A stretch of 37,480 bases of DNA from Pseudomonas brenneri (GTDB lineage: Bacteria; Pseudomonadota; Gammaproteobacteria; Pseudomonadales; Pseudomonadaceae). The stretch lies in assembly GCF_007858285.1 (NCBI RefSeq), contig NZ_VFIL01000022.1, positions 1 through 37,480 on the forward strand. The letters run 5' to 3'. Shown in pieces: positions 15,248 to 22,932 of this stretch. Made by a program: the position numbers and the translations under genes. Within the stretch, counting starts at the first letter, position 1. Every line of letters starts with the position of its first letter. Under the pieces are notes generated by a model. It was not told the origin of the DNA, did no database searches, and was given only the letters and a program-made list of their open reading frames with translations.

Positions 15248-16525
15248 ATGACTCAGTTGCGCCGTGTCGCGATCATTGGCGGTAATCGTATCCCCTTCGC
15301 CCGTTCCAATGGCCCCTATGCCACGGCGAGTAACCAGGCCATGTTGACGGCGGCCCTGGAAGGCTTGATCGAGCGCTATAACCTGCACGGCTTGCGCATG
15401 GGTGAAGTGGCCGCAGGCGCGGTGCTCAAGCATTCGCGGGACTTCAACCTGACCCGCGAATGCGTGCTGGGCTCGCGCCTGTCGCCACAAACCCCGGCCT
15501 ATGACATTCAACAGGCCTGCGGCACCGGGCTGGAAGCGGCGCTACTGGTGGCTAACAAGATTGCCCTGGGGCAGATCGAATGCGGGATCGCCGGCGGGGT
15601 CGATACCACTTCCGACGCGCCCATCGGGGTGAATGAGGGCCTGCGCAAAATCTTGCTGCAAGCCAATCGCAGCCAATCCATGGCGGATAAATTAAAAGTC
15701 CTGTTACAACTTCGCCCGCATCACCTCAAGCCGGAACTGCCGCGCAATGGTGAACCGCGTACTGGCCTGTCCATGGGCCAGCATTGCGAACTGATGGCGC
15801 AGACCTGGCAGATCCCCCGCGCCGAGCAGGACCAACTGGCCTTGGAAAGCCATCAGAAAATGGCCGCGTCCTACGCCGAGGGCTGGCACAACGATTTGCT
15901 CACACCGTTCCTGGGCCTGACCCGTGACAACAACCTGCGCCCGGACCTGACCCTGGAAAAACTCGCCAGCCTCAAACCGGCTTTTGAACGCAGTGAAAAG
16001 GGCACCCTGACCGCCGGCAACTCCACGCCGCTGACCGATGGCGCGTCCCTGGTGTTATTGGGCAGCGAAGCCTGGGCCAAGGAGCGTGGCCTGCCGATTC
16101 TCGCCTACCTGCGTGATGGCGAAGCGGCGGCGGTGGATTTCGTCAACGGTGCCGAAGGGCTGTTGATGGCGCCGGTATATGCCGTACCCCGTTTGCTGGC
16201 GCGCAATGGCCTGACGCTGCAGGATTTTGATTACTACGAAATTCACGAAGCCTTCGCCGCCCAAGTGTTGTGCACGCTCAAGGCCTGGGAAGATGCTGAT
16301 TACTGCAAGACCCGCCTGGGCCTGGACGCGCCGTTGGGCTCTATCGACCGCAGCCGCCTGAACGTCAAGGGCAGCTCCCTGGCTGCTGGGCACCCATTTG
16401 CCGCCACCGGTGGGCGTATTGTCGCCAACCTGGCCAAGCTGCTGGACGCCGCCGGCAAGGGGCGCGGGCTGATTTCGATCTGTGCTGCGGGCGGGCAGGG
16501 CGTGACGGCGATCATTGAGCGCTGA
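15248..16525 (+). CDS. Acetyl-CoA C-acyltransferase (thiolase, FadI/FadA2-like)
   Basis: This 425-aa thiolase has the nucleophilic Cys 91 (DIQQACGTGLEAA), His 333 (EIHEAFAAQ), the GHPFAATG loop (His 382) and the second catalytic Cys 412 (SICAAGGQGV). It would cleave or form 3-oxoacyl-CoA. The start at 15248 is chosen for the AGGGAG site 7-8 nt upstream and because MTQLRRVAIIGG begins the fold; the open frame further upstream is promoter sequence. It diverges from the FabG-like/MaoC-like pair, with which it could run a complete (R)-3-hydroxyacyl-CoA oxidation or synthesis cycle. Its true chain-length preference cannot be read from sequence. Confidence 0.88.
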   Translation: MTQLRRVAIIGGNRIPFARSNGPYATASNQAMLTAALEGLIERYNLHGLRMGEVAAGAVLKHSRDFNLTRECVLGSRLSPQTPAYDIQQACGTGLEAALLVANKIALGQIECGIAGGVDTTSDAPIGVNEGLRKILLQANRSQSMADKLKVLLQLRPHHLKPELPRNGEPRTGLSMGQHCELMAQTWQIPRAEQDQLALESHQKMAASYAEGWHNDLLTPFLGLTRDNNLRPDLTLEKLASLKPAFERSEKGTLTAGNSTPLTDGASLVLLGSEAWAKERGLPILAYLRDGEAAAVDFVNGAEGLLMAPVYAVPRLLARNGLTLQDFDYYEIHEAFAAQVLCTLKAWEDADYCKTRLGLDAPLGSIDRSRLNVKGSSLAAGHPFAATGGRIVANLAKLLDAAGKGRGLISICAAGGQGVTAIIER

Positions 16526-16699
16526 TCTCGGCTATCATCCGAACGCCTTGAGCAATAGCGGCTTTGTCGGATTAATCTGGCATATTGGATGCATTCTTTA
16601 GCAGATCAAGGCTCGTTACCCTCTCCCCGCTGTGCGAGGATTGCCGTATAACGAGTGCCATACGCGTGTTTGGTAATAAAGGACCCACAATAAAAGCTG

Positions 16700-17596
16700 A
16701 TGAAGACTCCTAAACGCATTGAACCCCTGATCGAGGACGGTCTGGTCGACGAAGTGCTGCGCCCACTCATGAGTGGTAAAGAAGCAGCTGTTTATGTGGT
16801 GCGCTGCGGCAACGAATTACGTTGCGCCAAGGTCTACAAGGAGGCGAATAAACGAAGCTTTCGTCAGGCGGCCGAATACCAGGAAGGCCGCAAGGTCCGC
16901 AACAGCCGGCAGGCCCGGGCCATGGCCAAGGGCTCCAAGTTCGGCAAGAAAGAAACCGAAGACGCCTGGCAGAACGCTGAAGTAGCGGCGCTGTTTCGCC
17001 TGGCCGGTGCGGGTGTTCGCGTGCCACAGCCCTACGACTTCCTCGAAGGCGTGTTGCTGATGGAGTTGGTGGCCGATGAATACGGTGACGCGGCGCCACG
17101 CCTGAACGACGTGGTCCTGGAACCGGATCAGGCCCGTGAGTATCACGCGTTCCTGATCTCGCAGATCGTGCTGATGCTGTGTACCGGTCTGGTGCACGGT
17201 GATCTTTCCGAGTTCAACGTATTGCTGACGCCGACGGGCCCGGTGATCATCGACTTGCCTCAGGCGGTGGATGCGGCGGGTAACAACCACGCATTCAGCA
17301 TGCTGGAGCGGGACGTGGGCAACATGGCTTCATATTTCGGGCGGTTTGCCCCCGAATTGAAGACCACCAAGTACGCCAAGGAAATGTGGGCGCTGTACGA
17401 AGCCGGCACCTTGCATCCAGCCAGTGTGTTGACTGGCGAGTTCGACGAGCCGGAAGAATTGGCGGATGTCGGCGGCGTGATGCGTGAGATCGAAGCAGCG
17501 CGGCTTGACGAAGAGCGGCGCCAGGCGATCCGTGCGGCGGATGATGCACCACCGGGCAAACCGGCGGAAGAACCGCCGCCGCCTTGGATGCAGTGA
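16700..17596 (+). CDS. RIO1-type serine protein kinase
   Basis: This 298-aa protein has a RIO-family kinase fold. Features are a glycine-poor nucleotide loop (MSGKEAAVYVV), Lys 44 in CAKVYK, the flexible-loop region with KRSFRQAAEYQEGR, the catalytic loop LVHGDLSEFNVLL (Asp 168, Asn 173) and the metal-binding Asp 185 in IIDLPQAVD. That motif takes the place of DFG, as in RIO kinases. The C-terminal tail is acidic and Pro-rich (EEPPPPWMQ). RIO kinases act in ribosome maturation in archaea and eukaryotes; the bacterial role is poorly known. The ribosome site is weak: AAAGGA lies about 18 nt before the ATG. A REPIN follows the gene. Confidence 0.85.
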   Translation: MKTPKRIEPLIEDGLVDEVLRPLMSGKEAAVYVVRCGNELRCAKVYKEANKRSFRQAAEYQEGRKVRNSRQARAMAKGSKFGKKETEDAWQNAEVAALFRLAGAGVRVPQPYDFLEGVLLMELVADEYGDAAPRLNDVVLEPDQAREYHAFLISQIVLMLCTGLVHGDLSEFNVLLTPTGPVIIDLPQAVDAAGNNHAFSMLERDVGNMASYFGRFAPELKTTKYAKEMWALYEAGTLHPASVLTGEFDEPEELADVGGVMREIEAARLDEERRQAIRAADDAPPGKPAEEPPPPWMQ

Positions 17597-17621
17597 TCGC
17601 CCAGCACACTGGGGGTTAAAA

Positions 17622-17745
17622 AATGTGGGAGCGGGCTTGTGTGGGAGCTGGCTTGCCTGCGATGCAGGCACCTCGGTACATCCGTTGCACCGAGGTGATG
17701 CTATCGCGGGCAAGCCCGGCTCCCACACAAGCCCGCTCCCACATT
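17622..17745. repeat. REPIN 2: nested, extra-long inverted REP pair
   Basis: The arms 17622-17663 and 17703-17745 are inverted copies of 42-43 bases with one mismatch and one small indel. Each arm holds two REP starts in a row: TGTGGGAGCGGGCTTG and then TGTGGGAGCTGGCTTGCC. The loop itself contains a perfect inverted repeat CACCTCGGT / ACCGAGGTG, so nearly the whole 124 bp can fold into one hairpin. It lies between the ends of the convergent RIO kinase and cueR genes and could also act as a transcription block. Confidence 0.88.
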
Positions 17746-17760
17746 GGGTTTTGCGTTCGG

Positions 17761-18168
17761 TCAGTTGGATCTGCAGCAACTGCCCGACGCCAACTCCTTG
17801 AGAATCGGACAATCGGGCCGGTGATCGCCCTGGCAGTGCTCCACCAAGTCCTGCAACGTATCGCGCAACTGCCCCAGTTCGCGGATCTTTTGATTCAACT
17901 CCTCGATATGCTGGCGAGCCAACGCCTTGACGTCGGCACTGGCCCGTTGCCGGTCCTGCCACAGCTCCAGCAGCTTGCCGACTTCTGCCAGTGAAAACCC
18001 CAAGTCCCGCGAGCGCTTGATAAACGCCAGGGTGTGCAGGTCGTCGGCGCTATACAGGCGATAGCCACTGTCGCTGCGATGGGCCGGCTTGAGCAGGTTG
18101 ATGGATTCGTAATAACGAATCATCTTTGCGCTCAAGCCGCTTTGCCGGGCTGCCTGGCCGATGTTCAT
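17761..18168 (-). CDS. cueR: CueR, copper-responsive MerR-family regulator
   Basis: This 135-aa protein has the MerR winged-helix head (MNIGQAARQSGLSAKMIRYY), a dimerisation helix at about 75-110 and the metal loop HCQGDHRPDCP. The two cysteines fall at positions 112 and 120, the same as in E. coli CueR, which marks a Cu(I)/Ag(I)/Au(I) sensor. CueR untwists promoters with 19-bp spacers when loaded with Cu(I). Its ATG overlaps the copA stop by four bases (ATGA), so it is the second gene of a copA-cueR operon and autoregulated if the box at 20405 is used. The tail ends in CC. Confidence 0.93.
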   Translation of the reverse strand: MNIGQAARQSGLSAKMIRYYESINLLKPAHRSDSGYRLYSADDLHTLAFIKRSRDLGFSLAEVGKLLELWQDRQRASADVKALARQHIEELNQKIRELGQLRDTLQDLVEHCQGDHRPDCPILKELASGSCCRSN

Positions 18169-20366
18169 GAGCGGTGATCCTCCAGATCCTTGGGTTTCCA
18201 GGTTTTCAACAGCAGTGCGTTGCTGACCACGCTGACGCTGGACAGGGCCATGGCGGCGCCGGCCAACACCGGATTGAGCAGGCCGAACACGGCCAGCGGA
18301 ATGCCGATCAAGTTATACACAAAGGCCCAGAACAGATTCTGCCGGATTTTCGCGTAGGTCTTGCGGCTGATTTCCAGGGCTGCCGGCACCAGGCGTGGAT
18401 CGCCACGCATTAGCGTGATACCCGCCGCGTGCATCGCCACGTCGGTGCCGCCACCCATGGCGATGCCGATATCCGCGGCGGCCAGGGCCGGGGCATCGTT
18501 GATGCCGTCGCCGACCATGGCCACCACGCCAGTCTTTTTCAGCTCGGCGACGGTGGCGGCTTTGTCGGCGGGCAACACTTCGGCGTGCACATCATCGATG
18601 CCCAGCGCTTGTGCCACCACGCGGGCACTGCCGCGGTTGTCGCCGGTCAGCAAGTGGCTGCTGATGTGTCGCGCCTTGAGCTGTTGCACGGCTTGCAGGG
18701 CACCGTCCTTGAGGGTGTCGCCAAAGGCAAACAGGCCCAGCACCCGAGGTTCCGGGCTTTGCTCGATCAACCAGGACAAGGTGCGGCCTTCAGCTTCCCA
18801 GGCACTGGCGTTGGCGGCCAGGTCACCCGGCTTCAAGCCGGTCTCATCGAGCAGGCGCCGATTGCCCAGGGCCAGTTGCCGACCGTCCAGGGTGCCGGCA
18901 ATGCCGCGCCCGGTCAGGGATTGGCTGGCGCTGACATCGGCAACCGGCAGGCCTTGATCATTGCAGGCGTCCAGTACCGCCTTGGCCAATGGGTGTTCGC
19001 TACCGCGTTGCAGGGCGCCGGCCTGTTGCAGCAACAGTGCTTCGTTGCCATCCACTGCACTGAGGTGGGCGATTTTGGGGGCGCCGGAAGTGAGGGTGCC
19101 GGTCTTGTCGAACACCACCGCGCTGACTTCGTGGGCGCGCTCCAGGGCTTCGGCGTCCTTGATCAAGATCCCGTGGCGGGCCGCGACACCGGTGCCGGCC
19201 ATGATTGCGGTCGGCGTGGCCAGGCCCAATGCGCAAGGGCAGGCAATCACCAGCACCGCGACGGCATTGATCAATGCGGTTTCCAGCGGTGCACCATACA
19301 ACCACCAGCCAACCAGGGTGGCGAGGGCGATCACCAGCACGGTCGGCACAAACACCTGGCTGACTTTATCCACCAGTTTCTGGATCGGCGCCTTGGCCGC
19401 CTGGGCGTCTTCGACCAGGCGAATGATCCGCGCCAGCACGCTTTCTGCGCCGAGGGCCAGGGTGCGTACCAGCAAACGGCCTTCACCGTTGATCGCGCCG
19501 CCGGTGACTTTATCCCCCGGTTGTTTCGGCACTGGCAGGCTTTCCCCGGTGATCAAGGCTTCGTCGGCATGGCTTTGGCCTTCGACCACTTCGCCATCTA
19601 CCGGGAAACGTTCGCCGGGCTTGACCAGCACCAGATCATTGAGGCGCAGGGCGCTGATCGCGACCTCTTGCTCGCGGCCATCGATCACCTGAATCGCCCG
19701 CTCTGGCCGCAAGGCCTCCAGGGCGCGGATGGCGCTGGCAGTCTGGCGTTTGGCGCGGCTTTCCATGTATTTGCCAAGCAGCACCAGGGCGATCACCACC
19801 GCCGAAGCTTCGAAGTACAAGTGCGGCTCGACGCCAGCCGGCGCGCTGAGCCACTGGTAGATACTCAGGCCATAGCCTGCGCTGGTGCCGATGGCCACCA
19901 GCAGGTCCATGTTGCCCGCGCCGGCGCGCACGGCTTTCCAGGCGGCGACATAGAAGCGCGCACCAAAGATGAACTGCACGGGGGTGGCGAGCAGGAATTG
20001 CACCCAGGCCGGTAGCATCCAGTGCAGGCCGAACGGTTGCACCAGCATCGGCAGGACCAGCGGCAACGCCAGCGCAATGGCCATCACCAGCGACCAACGC
20101 TCGCGTTTCAGGCGTTGTTCCTGGCTGGCTTGGGTGGCGGTTTCGCTTTGCGGCAGGGTGGCGGTGTAGCCGGCTTTTTCCACGGCGGCGATCAGCACGG
20201 CGGGGTCCATCTGGCCCGTCACCTCGACGTGGGCCCGTTCATTGGCCAGGTTGACGCTGACGTTTTGCACGCCGGGCACCTTGTTCAGGGCGCGTTCGAC
20301 CCGCCCGACGCAACTGGCGCAGGTCATGCCGCTGATCGGCAGGTCGAAGGTGGTGGATCCATTCAT
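18165..20366 (-). CDS. copA: CopA/CueA, Cu(I)-exporting P1B-type ATPase
   Basis: This 733-aa protein has one N-terminal metal-binding domain (GMTCASC, Cys 16 and 19), eight predicted membrane segments, the transport motif CPC at 376-378, the phosphorylation motif D420-KTGT and the hinge GDGINDAPALAAADIGIAMG. It pumps Cu(I) from cytoplasm to periplasm. The C-terminal segment keeps the YN and MxxSS Cu(I) residues (VYNLIGIPLA, AMALSSVSVVSNALLLK). GGAGGA precedes the ATG. A CueR-type operator lies about 40-60 bp upstream, and cueR overlaps its 3' end, so copper should induce it. Confidence 0.95.
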   Translation of the reverse strand: MNGSTTFDLPISGMTCASCVGRVERALNKVPGVQNVSVNLANERAHVEVTGQMDPAVLIAAVEKAGYTATLPQSETATQASQEQRLKRERWSLVMAIALALPLVLPMLVQPFGLHWMLPAWVQFLLATPVQFIFGARFYVAAWKAVRAGAGNMDLLVAIGTSAGYGLSIYQWLSAPAGVEPHLYFEASAVVIALVLLGKYMESRAKRQTASAIRALEALRPERAIQVIDGREQEVAISALRLNDLVLVKPGERFPVDGEVVEGQSHADEALITGESLPVPKQPGDKVTGGAINGEGRLLVRTLALGAESVLARIIRLVEDAQAAKAPIQKLVDKVSQVFVPTVLVIALATLVGWWLYGAPLETALINAVAVLVIACPCALGLATPTAIMAGTGVAARHGILIKDAEALERAHEVSAVVFDKTGTLTSGAPKIAHLSAVDGNEALLLQQAGALQRGSEHPLAKAVLDACNDQGLPVADVSASQSLTGRGIAGTLDGRQLALGNRRLLDETGLKPGDLAANASAWEAEGRTLSWLIEQSPEPRVLGLFAFGDTLKDGALQAVQQLKARHISSHLLTGDNRGSARVVAQALGIDDVHAEVLPADKAATVAELKKTGVVAMVGDGINDAPALAAADIGIAMGGGTDVAMHAAGITLMRGDPRLVPAALEISRKTYAKIRQNLFWAFVYNLIGIPLAVFGLLNPVLAGAAMALSSVSVVSNALLLKTWKPKDLEDHRS

Positions 20367-20390
20367 GGGGCGTTCCTCCAGGAAAAGTTG

Positions 20391-20430
20391 CCTGTAGGAT
20401 CAACCTTGACCTGATAGGAAGGTCAAGCCC
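20391..20430 (-). promoter_or_regulatory. CueR-type promoter/operator of copA-cueR
   Basis: On the minus strand the -35 is TTGACC (20426-20421). A 19-bp spacer carries the dyad CTTGACCT / AGGTCAAG (20405-20412 and 20420-20427), then comes a -10-like GATCCT (20401-20396). The overlong 19-bp spacer with a centred dyad is the hallmark of MerR/CueR promoters. The copA ATG follows 30 bp later. Confidence 0.85.
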
Positions 20431-20456
20431 CTTAATTCACGGCAAGCCCTGATACC

Positions 20457-20570
20457 GTTTTTCTGTAGGCGCGAGCTTGCTCGCGAAAAACTGGAGAGCG
20501 CCGCGTTTACCCGGTAAACACGCGTTATCGTTGACGTTCTTCGCGAGCAAGCTCGCTCCTACAGAAAACG
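20457..20570. repeat. REPIN 3: inverted REP pair
   Basis: The left arm (about 20457-20487, core TGTAGGCGCGAGCTTGCTCG) and right arm (20540-20570) are inverted copies over about 30 bases with one mismatch and one T indel. The loop contains GTTTACCCGGTAAAC, a further dyad. The loop shares GCGCCGCGTT...TATCGTTG with REPIN 4. Confidence 0.88.
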
Positions 20571-20589
20571 GCATTGAGACAGGTTCGCG

Positions 20590-20970
20590 TCAGTAACCGA
20601 GCTTGGCGGCCTTGAGGTACATGCCGTCGGCGCCCTGGGCAATGCGCAATTTGCGCACGTCGCCGGCTTTGAGCGTGATCTCTTGGGCCTTGGGCGCCAG
20701 AAGCCCCGGCAGGCATCCGGGAACCTGGCCCGGTAGCAATTTGAGCCGCAGCGAGACCTTGCCTTCCGGGAAGTTGAATGAGGTGGATTGCTCCTGGAAC
20801 AGCCGTCCGGCCAACTGGTCATTGACGTACAGGCCGACCTCACAGTTGGTCGGTACTTCCAGGCGCTCCCTGGAAATGATCAGCACCGCATAGTCCTCGG
20901 CGGCGCTGGCCTGGGGGACAGCGGCGAACAGGCTCAACAGGCTGACAAGGCCAAAAAACGACCAGCGCAT
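20590..20970 (-). CDS. Small exported protein of unknown function
   Basis: I do not recognise a named family. This 126-aa protein has a clear signal peptide (RWSFFGLVSLLSLFAAVPQASA, cleavage before AEDYAV) and a beta-rich mature part of about 102 residues with two cysteines. The segment VGLYVNDQLAGRLFQEQST...FPEGKVSLRL recalls the PEGA-type beta-sandwich pattern, which is only a visual impression. GGAG lies 8 nt before the ATG at 20970. It sits between copA and copZ, diverging from copZ across the CueR-type box at 21058-21088, so a copper link is possible but unproven. Confidence 0.7.
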   Translation of the reverse strand: MRWSFFGLVSLLSLFAAVPQASAAEDYAVLIISRERLEVPTNCEVGLYVNDQLAGRLFQEQSTSFNFPEGKVSLRLKLLPGQVPGCLPGLLAPKAQEITLKAGDVRKLRIAQGADGMYLKAAKLGY

Positions 20971-21057
20971 GGTGAATTCTCCGGGTTTCAAATCGTGGAT
21001 GGTTGCAGCTTGGCCGACGCCGCCAGGGAATACCAGCCCGGCGCTTGTTTTCAGTGC

Positions 21058-21088
21058 TTGACCTTGCCATCGTGGCAAGGATGAGACT
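21058..21088 (+). promoter_or_regulatory. CueR-type promoter/operator of copZ
   Basis: The -35 TTGACC lies at 21058-21063, followed by a 19-bp spacer with the perfect dyad CCTTGCCA-TCG-TGGCAAGG (21062-21080) and a weak -10-like GAGACT (21083-21088). The layout equals that of the copA promoter. The copZ ATG is 29 bp further on. Confidence 0.85.
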
Positions 21089-21117
21089 GGGTGCAACCTC
21101 ACTCAAGGAGTCATGTC

Positions 21118-21315
21118 ATGCAAATATTCAGCGTTGAAGGAATGACCTGCGGCCACTGCGTCCGAGCCGTGACCCAAGCGGTACAAGCGAAGGATCCGGC
21201 CGCCAGTGTGAATGTGAATCTGGCCGCCAAGGAAGTCGGTGTGGAAAGTCGTTTGTCGCCGGACGAAGTGATCAGCCTGATCACCGAAGAAGGCTACAGC
21301 GCCAAGCTCGCCTGA
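21118..21315 (+). CDS. copZ: CopZ, copper chaperone (heavy-metal-associated domain)
   Basis: This 65-aa protein is a single HMA domain with the copper site GMTCGHC near the start and the beta-alpha-beta pattern EVGVESRLSPDEVISLITEEGYSAKLA at the end. CopZ binds Cu(I) in the cytoplasm and hands it to CopA and CueR. The ATG at 21118 is chosen because AAGGAG lies 7 nt upstream; another ATG at 21113 is in a different frame. A CueR-type box lies just upstream, so it belongs to the same regulon as copA-cueR though transcribed on its own. Confidence 0.95.
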   Translation: MQIFSVEGMTCGHCVRAVTQAVQAKDPAASVNVNLAAKEVGVESRLSPDEVISLITEEGYSAKLA

Positions 21316-21401
21316 TTATTTAATAGGTAGCGAGCTAACGTAATGTTCAAGGCACCCAAGCGCGGCTAGACTGTCGGGCTGCCGACTCTTCCGGGTGCCT
21401 G

Positions 21402-22595
21402 ATGAACCTTCGCATAATCCTTATTCTTGGGGCCTTGAGCGCATTTGCGCCGCTGGCTATCGATTTTTACCTGCCGGGCTTCCCGGCCATGGCGGTGGCG
21501 TTCGGCACCGACGAAAAACATATCCAGCTGACCCTGGCCGTGTATTTCACGGGTCTTGCGATCGGCCAGTTGATCTATGGGCCGCTGGCGGATCGTTTCG
21601 GGCGGCGCATCCCGCTGTTGAGCGGTGTCACCTTGTTCACCGTGGCCTCCCTGGCGTGCGCCTATGCGCCGTCCCTGGAATGGCTGATCGGTGCGCGCTT
21701 CGTCCAGGCGCTGGGTGGGTGTGCTGGCATGGTGATTTCCCGGGCGGTGGTCAGCGACAAGTGCGACGCGGTGGGCTCGGCCAAGGTCTTTTCGCAATTG
21801 ATGCTGGTGGTCGGGCTGGCGCCGATCCTGGCGCCGATGCTCGGTGGGGTGATGGTCAGCCTGTGGGGCTGGCAGTCGATTTTCCTCGCGTTGACGGTAT
21901 TCAGCGTCGGCGCCGGGGTGGCGGTGGCTGTCGGTTTACCGGAGAGTTTTCCGGCCCATCAGCCTCGGCAGCCACTGTCCGGGGCGTTGCGCCAATACGG
22001 GCGGCTGCTGGCTGATCGGGTGTACCTGGGGTATGCCGTGACCGGTGGTATCGCAATTGGCGGGATGTTCGCCTACATCGCCGGCTCACCTTTCGTATTT
22101 ATCAAGCTCTACGGCGTGCCGGCCGAGCACTATGGGTGGCTGTTCGGCACCAATGCCGCAGGCTTTATCCTGGTGGCCCAGGTCAACGCGCGGCTGCTGT
22201 CCAAGCGCGGCCCGGCGTTTCTGCTGACCCGCACGGTGTGGGTCTACCTCGCGGCAGCGCTGTCGCTGCTGGCGGTCAGTGCCTTGCATACCGAAGCATT
22301 GTGGCCGCTGCTGGTGCCGCTGTTCCTGTGCATCGCCAGCCTGGGTTGCATCATGCCCAATACGTCGGCGTGCGCCATGAACGGGCAGGGCGCGCGGGCC
22401 GGCAGCGCGTCGGCCCTGCTGGGCTGCATCCAGTTTGGCGTGGCCGCAGGTGCGGCATCGTTGGTCGGCGCACTGCACGACGGCACGGCCATGCCGATGT
22501 CGATCGTCATCAGCTTGTGTGGGGTGTTGGCGGTAGTGGTGGCCATGTTGACCCAGCGCCTGCAACGGCAGCGAGCCTTGCAAGCGCAGGCCTGA
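21402..22595 (+). CDS. Bcr/CflA-family drug resistance transporter (MFS)
   Basis: This 397-aa protein has 12 predicted membrane segments and the DHA1/Bcr-CflA layout. The first helix contains APLAIDFYLPGFPAM (the family D-x-Y-LP pattern), the motif A loop is GPLADRFGRRIPLL, and the fifth helix follows VGLAPILAPMLGGVM. These proton antiporters export drugs such as bicyclomycin, chloramphenicol or sulfonamides, and some also export cysteine. The true substrate cannot be inferred. The Shine-Dalgarno site is weak (CGGGTG). It follows copZ by 86 nt, but there is no sign of shared control. Confidence 0.9.
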   Translation: MNLRIILILGALSAFAPLAIDFYLPGFPAMAVAFGTDEKHIQLTLAVYFTGLAIGQLIYGPLADRFGRRIPLLSGVTLFTVASLACAYAPSLEWLIGARFVQALGGCAGMVISRAVVSDKCDAVGSAKVFSQLMLVVGLAPILAPMLGGVMVSLWGWQSIFLALTVFSVGAGVAVAVGLPESFPAHQPRQPLSGALRQYGRLLADRVYLGYAVTGGIAIGGMFAYIAGSPFVFIKLYGVPAEHYGWLFGTNAAGFILVAQVNARLLSKRGPAFLLTRTVWVYLAAALSLLAVSALHTEALWPLLVPLFLCIASLGCIMPNTSACAMNGQGARAGSASALLGCIQFGVAAGAASLVGALHDGTAMPMSIVISLCGVLAVVVAMLTQRLQRQRALQAQA

Positions 22596-22603
22596 CCGCT
22601 TTT

Positions 22604-22783
22604 TCAGCCAGTAGCGCGCTGCTGGCTTTCGGGAAAACGATGGGGTGCCTGGATTCGGTTTTGCAGGGTGTTGGCGAAGGCGCGAGCCTCGGCTTCACTG
22701 CGGAAGGTAAAGGCGTCGTGGTCCAGGCGGACCTGCCATTTGTTGCCTTGGGATTTTGCTAACGCTTTTATCAGGATCTTCAT
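22604..22783 (-). CDS. Small conserved hypothetical protein (59 aa)
   Basis: The ATG at 22783 has GAGGAA about 8 nt upstream, and the 59-aa product reads MKILIKALAKSQGNKWQVRL followed by a short alpha segment (SEAEARAFANTLQNRI). It is basic and probably a compact beta-beta-alpha cytoplasmic protein. I recognise no named family. It is convergent with the MFS gene, 8 bp apart. Confidence rests on the good ribosome site and balanced composition. Confidence 0.6.
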   Translation of the reverse strand: MKILIKALAKSQGNKWQVRLDHDAFTFRSEAEARAFANTLQNRIQAPHRFPESQQRATG

Positions 22784-22932
22784 TGCTGACTTCCTCACGT
22801 AAAAGATTGCGTGGCAAAGGCGGCCAATATAAACCCGAATACGCTCACAAATATGACAAGGATCAAGTCTCTGACTAGCGGTGCCGTCCGTTACCTACAG
22901 CGATAACGGATGACACTGACAGAGCCCGCGTC

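Noticed and set aside
18429..20015. Long open frame (528 codons) on the plus strand opposite copA
   Set aside because: It lies fully within copA, whose motifs are all intact on the other strand; the product is Gly/Gln/His-rich without domain features.
22887..22910. TCCGTTA/TAACGGA hairpin after the quinone reductase gene as a terminator
   Set aside because: Only a 7-bp stem with a 10-nt loop and no T-run; not strong enough to list as a feature.
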